Position numbers and translations under genes: made by a program. The notes under the pieces were generated by a model. It was not told the origin of the DNA, made no database searches, and worked only from the letters and a program-made list of their open reading frames with translations. From Bacteroidota bacterium (lineage in GTDB: Bacteria; Bacteroidota; Bacteroidia; Chitinophagales; Chitinophagaceae), in contig JAEZLJ010000086.1 of assembly GCA_023415275.1 (NCBI GenBank), positions 28,522-92,521 of the forward strand: a stretch of 64,000 nt of DNA. Reading direction: 5' to 3'. Of the stretch, positions 45,925 to 54,723 are shown piece by piece; position 1 is the first letter of the stretch, and every line of letters begins with the position of its first letter.

Positions 45925-46299
45925 ATGTTACATAGAACTTCTTTAATGATATTGGTGGCCGGACCCTACAGGTCGGGCACTTACGACCAACCAGAACTAA
46001 TAGCAAAAAATGTTAAGGCCATGACCGATACTGCATTACAATTATACCAACTGGGTCATCTACCGGTATTAGGTGAATGGTTTGCCCTTCCACTTATTGA
46101 AGCTGCCGGATCGAAAGCTATAGGAGATGATATTTTTAACTCAATGTTTCACCCTGTAGCCATTCAGTTGATCGACCATTGCGATGCAGTCTTAAGGATC
46201 GGAGGTGCATCAGCTGGTGCCGATGAAATGGTGAATGTAGCAAGCTCAAAGGGTAAAAAGATCTTTACTGATTTGCTGGAAATTCCTAAATTACTTTAG
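45925..46299 (+). CDS. DUF4406 / nucleoside deoxyribosyltransferase-like protein
   Basis: The 124-residue protein has the Rossmann-like layout of the DUF4406 group: ILVAGPYRSGTYDQPELIAKNV, LYQLGHLPVLGEWFALPL, HCDAVLRIGGASAGADEMV. These relatives of nucleoside 2-deoxyribosyltransferases have no defined substrate; a nucleotide-related role is inference from fold. ATG at 45925 or the internal ATG eight codons in (45946) could be the start. The first is preceded, after 4 nt, by a one-mismatch -7 box, which again suggests a leaderless transcript. It stands alone between the fibre operon and the LLM oxidoreductase. Confidence 0.83.
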   Translation: MLHRTSLMILVAGPYRSGTYDQPELIAKNVKAMTDTALQLYQLGHLPVLGEWFALPLIEAAGSKAIGDDIFNSMFHPVAIQLIDHCDAVLRIGGASAGADEMVNVASSKGKKIFTDLLEIPKLL

Positions 46300-46459
46300 G
46301 GGATAAGCTCCTATTTGTCAGCCACGATATTTTACTTTAATGGTGGTTCCATTACTCCCAGCCATTGATATCTCCTATCATTCCATTCTAAATTAACAGA
46401 TTGCCTCTACCAGGGTTCAACCTGGCTCCTTTCATCAACGAACATGCATATTACCTAAG

Positions 46460-46467
46460 TACCTTTG
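46460..46467 (+). promoter_or_regulatory. -7 promoter box of the LLM oxidoreductase gene
   Basis: TACCTTTG matches TAnnTTTG perfectly, 16 nt before the ATG at 46484. Confidence 0.6.
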
Positions 46468-46483
46468 CTAAAATGGTATTCAT

Positions 46484-47515
46484 ATGGAATTAGGCATTGG
46501 CATGTTTGGTGACCAGCATATCGACAACAATGGCGTAATAGCATCTACACAGCAACGATTACAGGAATTAATAGAAGAGATCAAATTAATGGATGAAGTG
46601 GGACTAGATTTTTTTGGTATTGGTGAACACCACCGTGCTGATTATGCCGTATCCACCCCGGAGATCATCCTTGCTGCAGCGGCTACGGTAACCAGGAATA
46701 TTAAATTGGGAAGCGCAGTTTCCGTGTTGAGTTCATCCGATCCAGTGCGCTTATATCAAAGTTTTGCTACCATAGACCTTATCTCGGGCGGAAGAGCAGA
46801 ACTGGTGGTTGGTAGAGGAAGCTTTATTGAATCCTTCCCCTTATATGGATATGATCTTAAGGACTATGATGCATTATTTGAAGAAAAACTTAACCTGCTG
46901 GTTGAGATCAACAAGCACCCCGAGGTCAACTGGAAGGGTGAATTCAGGGCGCCATTGGTGAACCAGGCTATCTATCCACGAGCCACAGGTGAGCATTTGG
47001 ATATTTGGGTAGCAGTGGGTGGCACTCCTGCCTCCGTGCTACGTGCCGGAAGGCTTGGCTTGCCTATCATATTTGCCATCATTGGTGGCAGCCCCTCACA
47101 GTTCAAACCTTTGTTTGATTATTACCGCAAAGCATATGAACATTTTGGTCATGACTCAAATGTCATGCAGGTTGGTGTGCACATGCATGCTTTCTTTGGA
47201 GAGAACAGCAAAGAAGTAGCCGATGCCTATTACCCTGTATATGCAGCCCAGATGAACCGCATAGGTCGTGACAGAGGATGGCCCCCCTACCAGGTGCAAC
47301 AGTTTGAACAGGGAAGAAAACCACAGGGCCACCTTGTGATTGGTGATGTGAATGAGGCCGTTGACAAAATCCTTGCCATGGAACAATTATTTGGCCTCAC
47401 CCGCTTCTCTGCGCATATGGATGTTGGTGGGCCATCGCATGCCTCTTTGATGAAATCCATAGAGTTATTTGGAACGAAAATCGCCCCTAAGGTGAGAGAG
47501 GCAATGAAGAAATAA
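46484..47515 (+). CDS. LLM class flavin-dependent oxidoreductase
   Basis: The 343-residue protein is a luciferase-like TIM-barrel monooxygenase: the opening strand MELGIGMFGD, then DFFGIGEHHRADYAVSTPEIILAAAA, RNIKLGSAVSVLSSSDPVRLYQSFATIDLISGGR and VVGRGSFIESFPLYG, the pattern of the small LLM subgroup that uses FMN. The partner reductase and substrate are unknown; in other species members are linked to reduction or oxidation of small organics. An in-frame ATG does not exist upstream of 46484 within the transcript. A bidirectional terminator 105 nt downstream could end its mRNA. Confidence 0.9.
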   Translation: MELGIGMFGDQHIDNNGVIASTQQRLQELIEEIKLMDEVGLDFFGIGEHHRADYAVSTPEIILAAAATVTRNIKLGSAVSVLSSSDPVRLYQSFATIDLISGGRAELVVGRGSFIESFPLYGYDLKDYDALFEEKLNLLVEINKHPEVNWKGEFRAPLVNQAIYPRATGEHLDIWVAVGGTPASVLRAGRLGLPIIFAIIGGSPSQFKPLFDYYRKAYEHFGHDSNVMQVGVHMHAFFGENSKEVADAYYPVYAAQMNRIGRDRGWPPYQVQQFEQGRKPQGHLVIGDVNEAVDKILAMEQLFGLTRFSAHMDVGGPSHASLMKSIELFGTKIAPKVREAMKK

Positions 47516-47621
47516 GAATGATGTAGAGAGAATAAAAACATATTTATTCTCACCGCTTATTATTATTTAGGTGGTAATACCCTTTATTTCTTGTGCTTAG
47601 CCAGCACTCAGGTATAGTACT

Positions 47622-47664
47622 AAAAGAAAAACCTCTGGTTACCACCAGAGGCTTTTTCTTTTTA
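47622..47664. terminator. bidirectional terminator between LLM gene and tRNA genes
   Basis: CCTCTGGT (47632-47639) and ACCAGAGG (47644-47651) form a tight stem; an A-run lies on the left and a T-run on the right. It can end the tRNA transcript (minus) and the LLM transcript (plus). Confidence 0.8.
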
Positions 47665-47665
47665 G

Positions 47666-47739
47666 TCGGGAAGACAGGATTCGAACCTGCGACCCCCTGG
47701 TCCCAAACCAGGTGCGCTACCGGCCTGCGCTACTTCCCG
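47666..47739 (-). tRNA. tRNA-Pro (anticodon TGG)
   Basis: The 74-nt minus-strand sequence folds as a cloverleaf: acceptor CGGGAAG with CTTCCCG, discriminator A, anticodon loop TTTGGGA inside the CCTGG/CCAGG stem, and a T-loop GTTCGAATC. The 3' CCA is not encoded. Confidence 0.95.
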
Positions 47740-47746
47740 TGTCCAG

Positions 47747-47837
47747 CGGTGAGGGAGGGATTCGAACCCTCGGTAGAGCTTTAAGGCCCTACGACGGTTT
47801 AGCAAACCGTTGATTTCAGCCACTCATCCACCTCACC
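47747..47837 (-). tRNA. tRNA-Ser (anticodon GCT)
   Basis: The 91-nt minus-strand sequence has acceptor GGTGAGG with CCTCACC, discriminator G, anticodon stem ACGGT/ACCGT around TTGCTAA, the long variable arm of a class II tRNA, and T-loop GTTCGAATC. CCA is not encoded. It lies 7 nt before tRNA-Pro, so the two are probably one transcript. Confidence 0.95.
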
Positions 47838-47904
47838 CTTTGCCCACAATTCCCTCACCTCATTTGCAAGGGCTGCAAAAATAGGGATATCACCGTAATT
47901 ACTG

Positions 47905-47951
47905 AAAAAAATAAACCCCAAATTCTAAAATATTTACTTCAGAATTTGGGG
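47905..47951 (-). terminator. terminator of dnaA
   Basis: On the minus strand CCCCAAATTCT and AGAATTTGGGG form a perfect 11-bp stem (14-nt loop), followed by TTTATTTTTTT. It lies 24 nt after the dnaA stop and before the tRNA genes. Confidence 0.85.
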
Positions 47952-47974
47952 CCTACTATAATAAGATCAATCTA

Positions 47975-49408
47975 TTACATAGCTGCTAACTGCACTTTTT
48001 GTTGTAGCTCCATAACACTGTCACGAAAGGTGCCATCAGTATCCATCAAGTCCTTCACCGTCTGGCAGGAGTGTATCACCGTAGTATGATCACGTCCACC
48101 AAAATGCTCGCCGATGGTCTTTAATGAATTCTTGGTAAATGCTTTTGCAAGATACATAGTGATCTGCCTGGCCTGTACAATCTCACGCTTACGCGTTTTC
48201 TGTAACAGCTTATCATAAGGCACATCGAAATAATCACAAACCATTTTCTGAATGGTATCGATGGTAATTTCTTTACTGGATGTTTTTACAAAGTTTCGCA
48301 ACACTTTTTTGGCAAGGTCTAGGTCAATTTCCCTTCGGTTAAGCGAAGATTGTGCCAATAAGGAAATCAGTGCACCTTCCAGTTCGCGAATATTGGTGTT
48401 GATATTATAAGCTATATACTTCACCACTTCTTTAGGCATTTCCAACCCGTCATTCTTCATCTTACGCTCCAGGATCTCTATACGTGTATCATAATCCGGC
48501 ATTTGAATGTCGGCACTTAATCCCCACCTGAAGCGACTTAATAATCTTTCCTGGACACCTTCAAGATCCTTGGGCGATTTATCAGAGGTCAATACCAACT
48601 GCTTGCCTGATTGATGCAAATGATTGAAGATGGCAAAGAATGCATCCTGTGATTTCTCAGCCCTGTTAAAGAACTGCACATCATCAATGATCAATACATC
48701 TATCAATTGATAGAAATGAATAAAATCATTGATGGCATTATTGCGGCTATGATCAACAAACTGGTTGATAAACTTTTCTGAGCTCACATATAACACCACC
48801 TTGTTAGGCTGCAGTCTTTTCACCTCATTTCCTATGGCTTGTGCCAGGTGTGTCTTTCCCAAACCAACGCCACCATAGATCACCAATGGATTGAAAGAAT
48901 TGGCGCCAGGTTTTTCTGCAACCGTTTTACCAGCCCTGCGGGCTACCCTGTTGCTATCACCTTCTATATAAGACTCTAATGTATAATTGGGGTTAAGTTG
49001 TGGGTCGATATGCATTTTCTTCAACCCCGGAATAACAAAAGGATTTTTTACAGGCGTATTGATCACCAGCGGGAAGTCCATTTCATTATTGGTAAAAGAT
49101 TTATACGAATGCCCCGCCATATCTACCGTCACCGGCTTGTTGCGGGTATTTCCGCCGTCAACCATAATGCGGTATTCCAGGCGTGCCTCTTTTCCTAACT
49201 CTCTTTTTAATGTTTTGGCCAACAGGTTCACATAGTGCTCTTCCAAATATTCATAAAAGAACTGGCTGGGCACCTGGATGATCAAAACGTTCTCTTTTAA
49301 TAGAACGGGTTGGATAGGTTCAAACCATGTCTTAAAATGCTGCCATTCTACGATATCTTTTATGATAGATAAACAATTGGACCAAACAAGTTCTGCATTT
49401 TTCTCCAT
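47975..49408 (-). CDS. dnaA: chromosomal replication initiator protein DnaA
   Basis: DnaA binds DnaA boxes at oriC and opens the duplex in its ATP form. The 477-residue protein has domain I (WQHFKTWFEPIQP), a variable linker, the AAA+ domain with Walker A GGVGLGKTHLAQAIG near residue 180 and Walker B VLIIDDVQFF, the RLLSRFRWGL box VI region, and the domain IV DNA-binding motif GGRDHTTVIHSC. ATG 49408 is preferred over an in-frame TTG at 49417. A perfect -7 box lies 30 nt upstream, and just beyond it are two DnaA-box-like nonamers, so autoregulation is likely. A terminator follows the gene. Confidence 0.97.
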   Translation of the reverse strand: MEKNAELVWSNCLSIIKDIVEWQHFKTWFEPIQPVLLKENVLIIQVPSQFFYEYLEEHYVNLLAKTLKRELGKEARLEYRIMVDGGNTRNKPVTVDMAGHSYKSFTNNEMDFPLVINTPVKNPFVIPGLKKMHIDPQLNPNYTLESYIEGDSNRVARRAGKTVAEKPGANSFNPLVIYGGVGLGKTHLAQAIGNEVKRLQPNKVVLYVSSEKFINQFVDHSRNNAINDFIHFYQLIDVLIIDDVQFFNRAEKSQDAFFAIFNHLHQSGKQLVLTSDKSPKDLEGVQERLLSRFRWGLSADIQMPDYDTRIEILERKMKNDGLEMPKEVVKYIAYNINTNIRELEGALISLLAQSSLNRREIDLDLAKKVLRNFVKTSSKEITIDTIQKMVCDYFDVPYDKLLQKTRKREIVQARQITMYLAKAFTKNSLKTIGEHFGGRDHTTVIHSCQTVKDLMDTDGTFRDSVMELQQKVQLAAM

Positions 49409-49438
49409 GTACGCCAAAGCAGTTTTTATATTGAGTTA

Positions 49439-49446
49439 CAAATTTA
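49439..49446 (-). promoter_or_regulatory. -7 promoter box of dnaA
   Basis: On the minus strand this reads TAAATTTG, a perfect match to TAnnTTTG, 30 nt before the dnaA ATG. Confidence 0.65.
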
Positions 49447-49758
49447 TTCAGATAGGTTTTTCACAGAGTGTGTAAAAAAAAATTTTTTTAGGACAGGAAA
49501 GCGAATATCTAAAAAAGCATGCGAAAAAAAAATTTTTATATCTGAGAATTTTTACTACCCGAAGATGATACCAGTTTACGCATTTTTCCCTTTCAATCTA
49601 CGAACATTTTATAGTATTACAAGTATAAAAAGCCCAACTCTTCTATTTACCTGACAAGAATCATTATTAATATGGAAATTAAGAAGCTGTTGTGTTCATT
49701 TGCCAAACTCTTCCTCCATTTTTGCATGGTTATTCATTTCGGGATAAAAACCTGACAC
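49447..49758. promoter_or_regulatory. dnaA upstream region with DnaA-box-like sites and A/T tracts
   Basis: TTTTTCACA (49457-49465, plus) and TTTTACACA (49469-49477, minus) both fit the relaxed DnaA-box consensus TTWTNCACA and face each other just upstream of the dnaA -7 box. Two similar runs of A followed by runs of T lie at about 49474-49489 and 49525-49540, within very AT-rich DNA. The remaining 200 nt up to the next start hold no ORF. This may be a dnaA operator or part of a replication origin. Confidence 0.45.
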
Positions 49759-51327
49759 ATGCAACAAAAGATCAGCCTTAAGCTTCTGCCCTCAGAAGCT
49801 GCAGATGAAGCACATATAAAAAAAGCGCTTGCTTTATCTGCCGGTGTATCACAAGAAAAAATCTCTGGCTTCCATATTCATAAAAGATCAATAGATGCAA
49901 GAGGCAGGCAACCCTGGATCAATCTTTCTATCAATACTTTTATAGATGAACCTTATCATACCAGGACCCTTGTTCCATTGGTATTGCAGGATGTAACCCA
50001 TTCAGATGTGCAAGTGATCGTAATTGGAGCAGGGCCCGCAGGACTCTTCACAGCTTTGCGATTGATAGAGCATGGCATCAGGCCGATAGTTTTGGAAAGA
50101 GGCAAGGATGTTCGTGCCAGGCGACGCGACCTGGCCGCTATTAATAAAGAAGGCGTAGTGAATCCTGAAAGTAACTATTGCTTTGGAGAGGGCGGTGCAG
50201 GCACTTACAGCGATGGCAAGCTTTACACCCGCAGCAATAAAAGAGGTGATATCAATCGCATACTAAGTATCCTTTTTCACTTTGGTGCTGCTGAATCTAT
50301 ATTATATGAAGCACACCCACATATCGGCACCAATAAGCTTCCCCATATTATCACTGCCATCCGGGAAAAGATCAACGATTGTGGTGGGCAGGTGCTGTTT
50401 GAAAAGAAAGTGTCTGACCTTCATATAAAGGAGGGCCATATCACAGGCGTGCAATGCAGTGATGGTGATTCAATTAGTGCAGATGCGGTGGTTCTGGCTA
50501 CGGGCCACTCTGCCAGGGATGTATTTGAATTATTACACGCCAGGAAAATATTGATAGAATCAAAACCATTTGCCCTGGGTGTAAGAGTGGAGCATCCACA
50601 ATCACTGATTGATTCTATTCAATATCATTGTCCCTCACGCGGCGACTACCTGCCACCCGCCTCCTACAGCCTGGTGCAGCAGGTGCAGGGTAAGGGCGTG
50701 TTTTCATTTTGTATGTGCCCCGGTGGTATCATTGCACCGGCGGCCACCAATCCTAACGAGATCGTGGTCAATGGCTGGTCACCTTCTAAAAGAAATAACC
50801 CTTATGCCAACAGCGGCATGGTAGTAACGGTTGATGAAAAAAACATGACACCTTTTCATCAGTATGGTCCCTTGGCTGCCATGTATTTTCAGCGATCAGT
50901 GGAGCAAAAAGCTTTTGCTGCCGGGGGTGGCCGCCTGGTAGCCCCTGCCCAGCGCCTGGAAGACTTTACTAAAAATAAAACTTCCTCCAGTTTACCAGGT
51001 TGCAGTTATCTGCCCGGCATACATACGGTGAATTTAAAGGAAGTACTCCCTTCATTCATTTTTCAATCATTACAGGCTGCCTTTATTGAGTTTGGAAAAA
51101 AGATGAAAGGGTACCTGACGAATGAAGCAGTGGTGGTAGCCACAGAATCCAGGACCTCTTCACCTGTCCGCATCCCTCGTGATGATGAAAGCCTTGAGCA
51201 TCCACAAATTAGAGGTCTCTTTCCCTGCGGTGAAGGCGCAGGCTATGCAGGTGGCATTGTCAGCGCCGCCATGGATGGTGAAAGAATTGCCAATCGCATT
51301 GCAGTCATCACAGGAAAGACAAACTAA
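49759..51327 (+). CDS. FAD-dependent dehydrogenase, COG2509 type
   Basis: The 522-residue protein belongs to a widespread group of uncharacterised flavoproteins. After an N-terminal domain of about 85 residues comes the FAD-binding GAGPAGLFTALRLIEHG (near 90), the group-specific NYCFGEGGAGTYSDGKLYTR, the HIGTNKLPHIITAIR stretch, and the C-terminal GLFPCGEGAGYAGGIVSAAMDG that closes the flavin site. The reaction is unknown. It is transcribed away from dnaA. No perfect -7 box was found before it. Confidence 0.9.
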   Translation: MQQKISLKLLPSEAADEAHIKKALALSAGVSQEKISGFHIHKRSIDARGRQPWINLSINTFIDEPYHTRTLVPLVLQDVTHSDVQVIVIGAGPAGLFTALRLIEHGIRPIVLERGKDVRARRRDLAAINKEGVVNPESNYCFGEGGAGTYSDGKLYTRSNKRGDINRILSILFHFGAAESILYEAHPHIGTNKLPHIITAIREKINDCGGQVLFEKKVSDLHIKEGHITGVQCSDGDSISADAVVLATGHSARDVFELLHARKILIESKPFALGVRVEHPQSLIDSIQYHCPSRGDYLPPASYSLVQQVQGKGVFSFCMCPGGIIAPAATNPNEIVVNGWSPSKRNNPYANSGMVVTVDEKNMTPFHQYGPLAAMYFQRSVEQKAFAAGGGRLVAPAQRLEDFTKNKTSSSLPGCSYLPGIHTVNLKEVLPSFIFQSLQAAFIEFGKKMKGYLTNEAVVVATESRTSSPVRIPRDDESLEHPQIRGLFPCGEGAGYAGGIVSAAMDGERIANRIAVITGKTN

Positions 51328-51437
51328 AATTGTTCACTAGTGCTTATACTCCTTTTGTATGCACAATAGACCGTTTGGTATAATTTTAAACCGTCGACGT
51401 CACTGTCATTTTATATTTACTATACAAATCTTTCTGC

Positions 51438-52373
51438 ATGGCCTTATTAGAACTCCATAATCTAAAAAAGTATTACGCCACTCAAAAAGCTGTGGATGAT
51501 ATCAGCTTTTCTGTGGAACCAGGAACCATATTTGGACTGTTAGGCCCCAACGGTGCCGGCAAGACCACCTTACTAAGAATGATCACCGGAATATTATATC
51601 CTGATTCCGGAAGCATTTTGTTCAAAGGCGCTCCATTCGATGCCATGAAAGATGTGGAGCAGATTGGTTATATGCCAGAGGAAAGAGGGCTTTACAAAAA
51701 AATGAACATTGGTGAGCATGCCCTGTATCTTGCTCAATTGAAAGGTCTTGAAAAAAATGAAGCTTTACGCCTGATCAAGGAATGGTTTATCAAGCTGGAA
51801 ATGCAAAGCTGGTGGAACAAGAAAGTAGAAGACCTTTCCAAGGGCATGTCGCAGAAACTTCAGTTTGTAACAACTGTGCTCCACAATCCCAAACTTATTA
51901 TCCTGGATGAGCCCTTTAGTGGCCTGGATCCGGTTAACAGCAATATCATTAAAGAAGAGATCTATAAGCTGGCCAAAAAAGGTGCTACCATCATATTCAG
52001 TACACACCGCATGGAACAGGTGGAAGAAATATGCGACCAGATAGTCCTTGTAAATAAAGGCCAGAAAATACTCGATGGAAGTGTAAAGGAAGTCAAGCAG
52101 CAATTCAAGCAGAACTTATATAAAATAGGATTGGATGCTTATTCAACCCCTGTTGATAATAATATATTCGAGGTGATAAGGGAGAATGAAGATCATTCAT
52201 TGATCGTAAAGATTCACGACGGCTATAGCACGAATGATGTATTGCGTCATTATATCAATCAAAATAGTTCTATCCATTCCTTCCAGGAAATACTACCCTC
52301 ATTGAACGAGATCTTTATTCAATTGGTGGAGGGCACGCCGGCCGCCAGGCAATTCCAAAACATACCTGCTTAA
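51438..52373 (+). CDS. ABC transporter ATP-binding protein (NatA-like)
   Basis: The 311-residue ATPase has Walker A GPNGAGKTT (residues 36-44), a Q-loop region with EERGLYKKM, the variant signature LSKGMSQKLQ, Walker B LIILDEPFSGLDPVN and H-loop STHRMEQ. The lengthened C-terminal domain fits ABC-2 exporters of the NatA/DrrA type. It pairs with the permease gene that begins 9 nt later; together they form a Na+ or drug type exporter of unknown cargo. Confidence 0.93.
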   Translation: MALLELHNLKKYYATQKAVDDISFSVEPGTIFGLLGPNGAGKTTLLRMITGILYPDSGSILFKGAPFDAMKDVEQIGYMPEERGLYKKMNIGEHALYLAQLKGLEKNEALRLIKEWFIKLEMQSWWNKKVEDLSKGMSQKLQFVTTVLHNPKLIILDEPFSGLDPVNSNIIKEEIYKLAKKGATIIFSTHRMEQVEEICDQIVLVNKGQKILDGSVKEVKQQFKQNLYKIGLDAYSTPVDNNIFEVIRENEDHSLIVKIHDGYSTNDVLRHYINQNSSIHSFQEILPSLNEIFIQLVEGTPAARQFQNIPA

Positions 52374-52382
52374 ATCATTACC

Positions 52383-53705
52383 ATGAACAAAACTGCACTC
52401 ATCATCAAACGCGAATACCTGAGCCGCGTACGTAAGAAGACCTTTATATTATCCACTATACTCACGCCCTTACTGTTTGTAGGGATCATTGGCACCGTCA
52501 TATTTGTTACTGTAAAGAACATCAGGAATGAAAAGATAGCGGTGGTGGACCCTCATGGCATACTGAAATCCAACCTCGAAGGAAGTAAATCTGTCAGCTA
52601 TGATTTCCGGAATGATATAGATACAAGCAATTTCCATTCTAAGGGGTACTCGGCATTATTATATCCTCCTCACACTGGCATCAATCAAACCAATAATTTT
52701 AAGGTCATTACGGAAAAAAGCCTTAGCCGCTTTGCCAATGACCAGATAGAAAAAGATATATCAGCCGCCCTGGAAAATAATATCATAGCAGATTCATTAA
52801 AAATTGATCCCAGGCGCATTGATGATCTAAAGAAACAGGCAGATCTTACTTCTGTTGAATCAGTAAAGAAAGGTGAAATGGGAAACAGCACGCGGTCTGA
52901 CTTTAACCTGGCCAGCAGCATTGGGTATCTCACAGCCTTTCTTATCTACATCACGTTATTTGTGTATGGTGTAATGGTAATGAGAGGGGTGATGGAAGAA
53001 AAGACCAACCGGATAGCCGAAGTAGTTATATCATCTGTGAAGCCCTTCCAGCTGATGATGGGTAAGATCTTAGGTATTGGCGCTGTAGGATTAACACAGT
53101 TCCTGATATGGATCGTGTTGATCTTTGGCATCAGTAGTGTAATGATGTCTTTTATCCCCGCTGAAGTACTGCAACAAGTGCAGGCACAGGGCAACCAGAT
53201 GTCTGGCTCTTCTGCCCAAACTTCTGAAGCTATCAAGACCATTGCCAATGCACAGGTATCACTTTCTTCTGTTAACTGGCCATTGGTGATAGGCTGTTTC
53301 ATTTTCTATTTCATTGGAGGTTATTTGTTTTATGCTGCCCTGTTTGCAGCAGTGGGTAGTGCAGTGAATGAAGACGCCCAGGATGCACAAAGCCTTACTT
53401 TTCCTATCACCATGCCCATCGTCATTGCCATTATTATTATGATCAACTCAATCAATGATCCTACCAGTGCATTGGCCAAATGGAGTAGTATCATTCCATT
53501 CTTCTCTCCCATCGTCATGATGTCAAGGGTGCCATTCGGCGTGCCCAGCACAGTAGCCTACTGGGAACTTGGATTATCCATGCTATGCCTGGTGATCGGT
53601 TTCCTTTTCACCACCTGGCTAAGCGCTAAAATATACCGCACAGGCATCTTGCTTTATGGTAAAAAACCAAGCTGGAAAGAAATGGCTAAATGGATCAGAC
53701 GTTAA
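52383..53705 (+). CDS. ABC-2 type permease (NatB-like)
   Basis: The 440-residue permease has a first membrane helix near residues 20-45 (FILSTILTPLLFVGIIGTVIFV), a large extracytoplasmic domain of about 125 residues, then about five more helices (AFLIYITLFVYGVMVM, LTQFLIWIVLIFGISSV, VIGCFIFYFIGGYLFYAALF, FPITMPIVIAIIIMINSI, LSMLCLVIGFLFTTWL). The VMVMRGVMEEKTNRIAEVVISSVKPFQLMMGK stretch is typical of the NatB/YhaP group (shown in the sequence between helices two and three). It works with the ATPase encoded 9 nt upstream. Confidence 0.92.
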   Translation: MNKTALIIKREYLSRVRKKTFILSTILTPLLFVGIIGTVIFVTVKNIRNEKIAVVDPHGILKSNLEGSKSVSYDFRNDIDTSNFHSKGYSALLYPPHTGINQTNNFKVITEKSLSRFANDQIEKDISAALENNIIADSLKIDPRRIDDLKKQADLTSVESVKKGEMGNSTRSDFNLASSIGYLTAFLIYITLFVYGVMVMRGVMEEKTNRIAEVVISSVKPFQLMMGKILGIGAVGLTQFLIWIVLIFGISSVMMSFIPAEVLQQVQAQGNQMSGSSAQTSEAIKTIANAQVSLSSVNWPLVIGCFIFYFIGGYLFYAALFAAVGSAVNEDAQDAQSLTFPITMPIVIAIIIMINSINDPTSALAKWSSIIPFFSPIVMMSRVPFGVPSTVAYWELGLSMLCLVIGFLFTTWLSAKIYRTGILLYGKKPSWKEMAKWIRR

Positions 53706-53752
53706 AGAAATTGGAAAATACATGAGTAAATTAGGTTTTACGAAATGAATCG

Positions 53753-53760
53753 TACATTTG
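53753..53760 (+). promoter_or_regulatory. -7 promoter box of the helical-repeat gene
   Basis: TACATTTG is a perfect TAnnTTTG match. It lies inside the longest open frame (ATG 53745), which shows that the real start is the ATG at 53796. Confidence 0.6.
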
Positions 53761-53795
53761 ATACGAAATGTTTCGTTAATCAAAAAACCTTGTTT

Positions 53796-54617
53796 ATGAA
53801 TACGACCTTATTAGTAAAAAGAATACCCTTCCTGGCATTAGCCGCCCTTGTTGTGTACACGGCTTTTGCGTTTCAACAATCACCTTTAAAAACTCAAGCC
53901 AATCACAACGATACTTTACCGGATCGTGGCAGAAAGATCAGGAATATTGACGAAGCGATAGAGGAGTTGGAGAGAAGCAAAGCTGAAGTTGATCGCTCTA
54001 TGAAGGATATAGACTTCAGTAAAATGGAAAAAGAGATCCAGGAGGCCACCCGGAACCTGCAGATAGACACCAAGAAAATGCAGGAAGAGATAGCCCAGGC
54101 CATGAAAGAAGTGGATGCCGCTAAAATCAATGCAGATGTTCAGAAAGCTTTAAAAGAATTGGATGAAGAAAAAATGAAGGCTGCTCTGGATAAAAATCTA
54201 AAAGCAGTAGATTTCGATAAAATGAAAGCTGATATAGAAAATTCTGTGGCCAGGGTTGACTGGGATAAGATCCATAAAGAGCTGGAAAAAGCCAAAACAG
54301 TTGATATGGAAAAGATCCAAAACAATCTTAAACAGATCAAGCCACAGGTAGAAAAATCTATGAAACAAGCCCAGGAAAGTATTGAAAAGGCCAGGAAGGA
54401 AATGACAGCTTACAAGAAATTCCTGGATGGTCTTTCTGAGGATGGGTTGATCGATAAAAACAAAGACTACGTTATCGAATACAAATCCGGGAAATTGTTC
54501 ATCAACCATACCGAACAACCAGAATCAGTTTTTCGTAAATACCAATCATTCTTAAAGGAGAAAAAAGATTTCACTGTTACCAAATCCGGAGATGATTTCA
54601 ATATCAATAATGATTGA
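53796..54617 (+). CDS. exported or membrane-anchored protein with 16-residue helical repeats
   Basis: From ATG 53796 the product is 273 residues. A hydrophobic N-terminal segment (PFLALAALVVYTAFAF, residues 11-26) serves as a signal or anchor. Residues about 73-185 are seven repeats of about 16 residues with the pattern D-x-x-K-(M/I)-x3-(I/L/V)-x3-(L/V)-x2-(V/L), for example DTKKMQEEIAQAMKEV and DEEKMKAALDKNLKAV; they predict a long amphipathic helix or coiled coil. The C-terminus (VIEYKSGKLFINHTEQPE) is a small mixed domain. I do not recognise the family. A longer reading from 53745 is rejected because it contains the promoter. A terminator follows. Confidence 0.8.
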   Translation: MNTTLLVKRIPFLALAALVVYTAFAFQQSPLKTQANHNDTLPDRGRKIRNIDEAIEELERSKAEVDRSMKDIDFSKMEKEIQEATRNLQIDTKKMQEEIAQAMKEVDAAKINADVQKALKELDEEKMKAALDKNLKAVDFDKMKADIENSVARVDWDKIHKELEKAKTVDMEKIQNNLKQIKPQVEKSMKQAQESIEKARKEMTAYKKFLDGLSEDGLIDKNKDYVIEYKSGKLFINHTEQPESVFRKYQSFLKEKKDFTVTKSGDDFNINND

Positions 54618-54648
54618 AGAGGCTTGTCATAAATTGTAGCACCTCATC

Positions 54649-54680
54649 AAAAGAGCTCCTTTTTGGAGTTCTTTTGTTTT
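54649..54680 (+). terminator. terminator after the helical-repeat gene
   Basis: AAAAGAGCTCC pairs with GGAGTTCTTTT (one G-U pair) around a TTTTT loop; TTTT follows. Confidence 0.8.
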
Positions 54681-54723
54681 ACATTCCTTGCCTAACTTCA
54701 TGCTGTATGTAAACAGCACCAAT

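Noticed and set aside
47747..47837. Attachment site or integrated element at the tRNA genes
   Set aside because: No integrase and no direct repeat of a tRNA 3' end was found; dnaA and a normal gene follow on either side.
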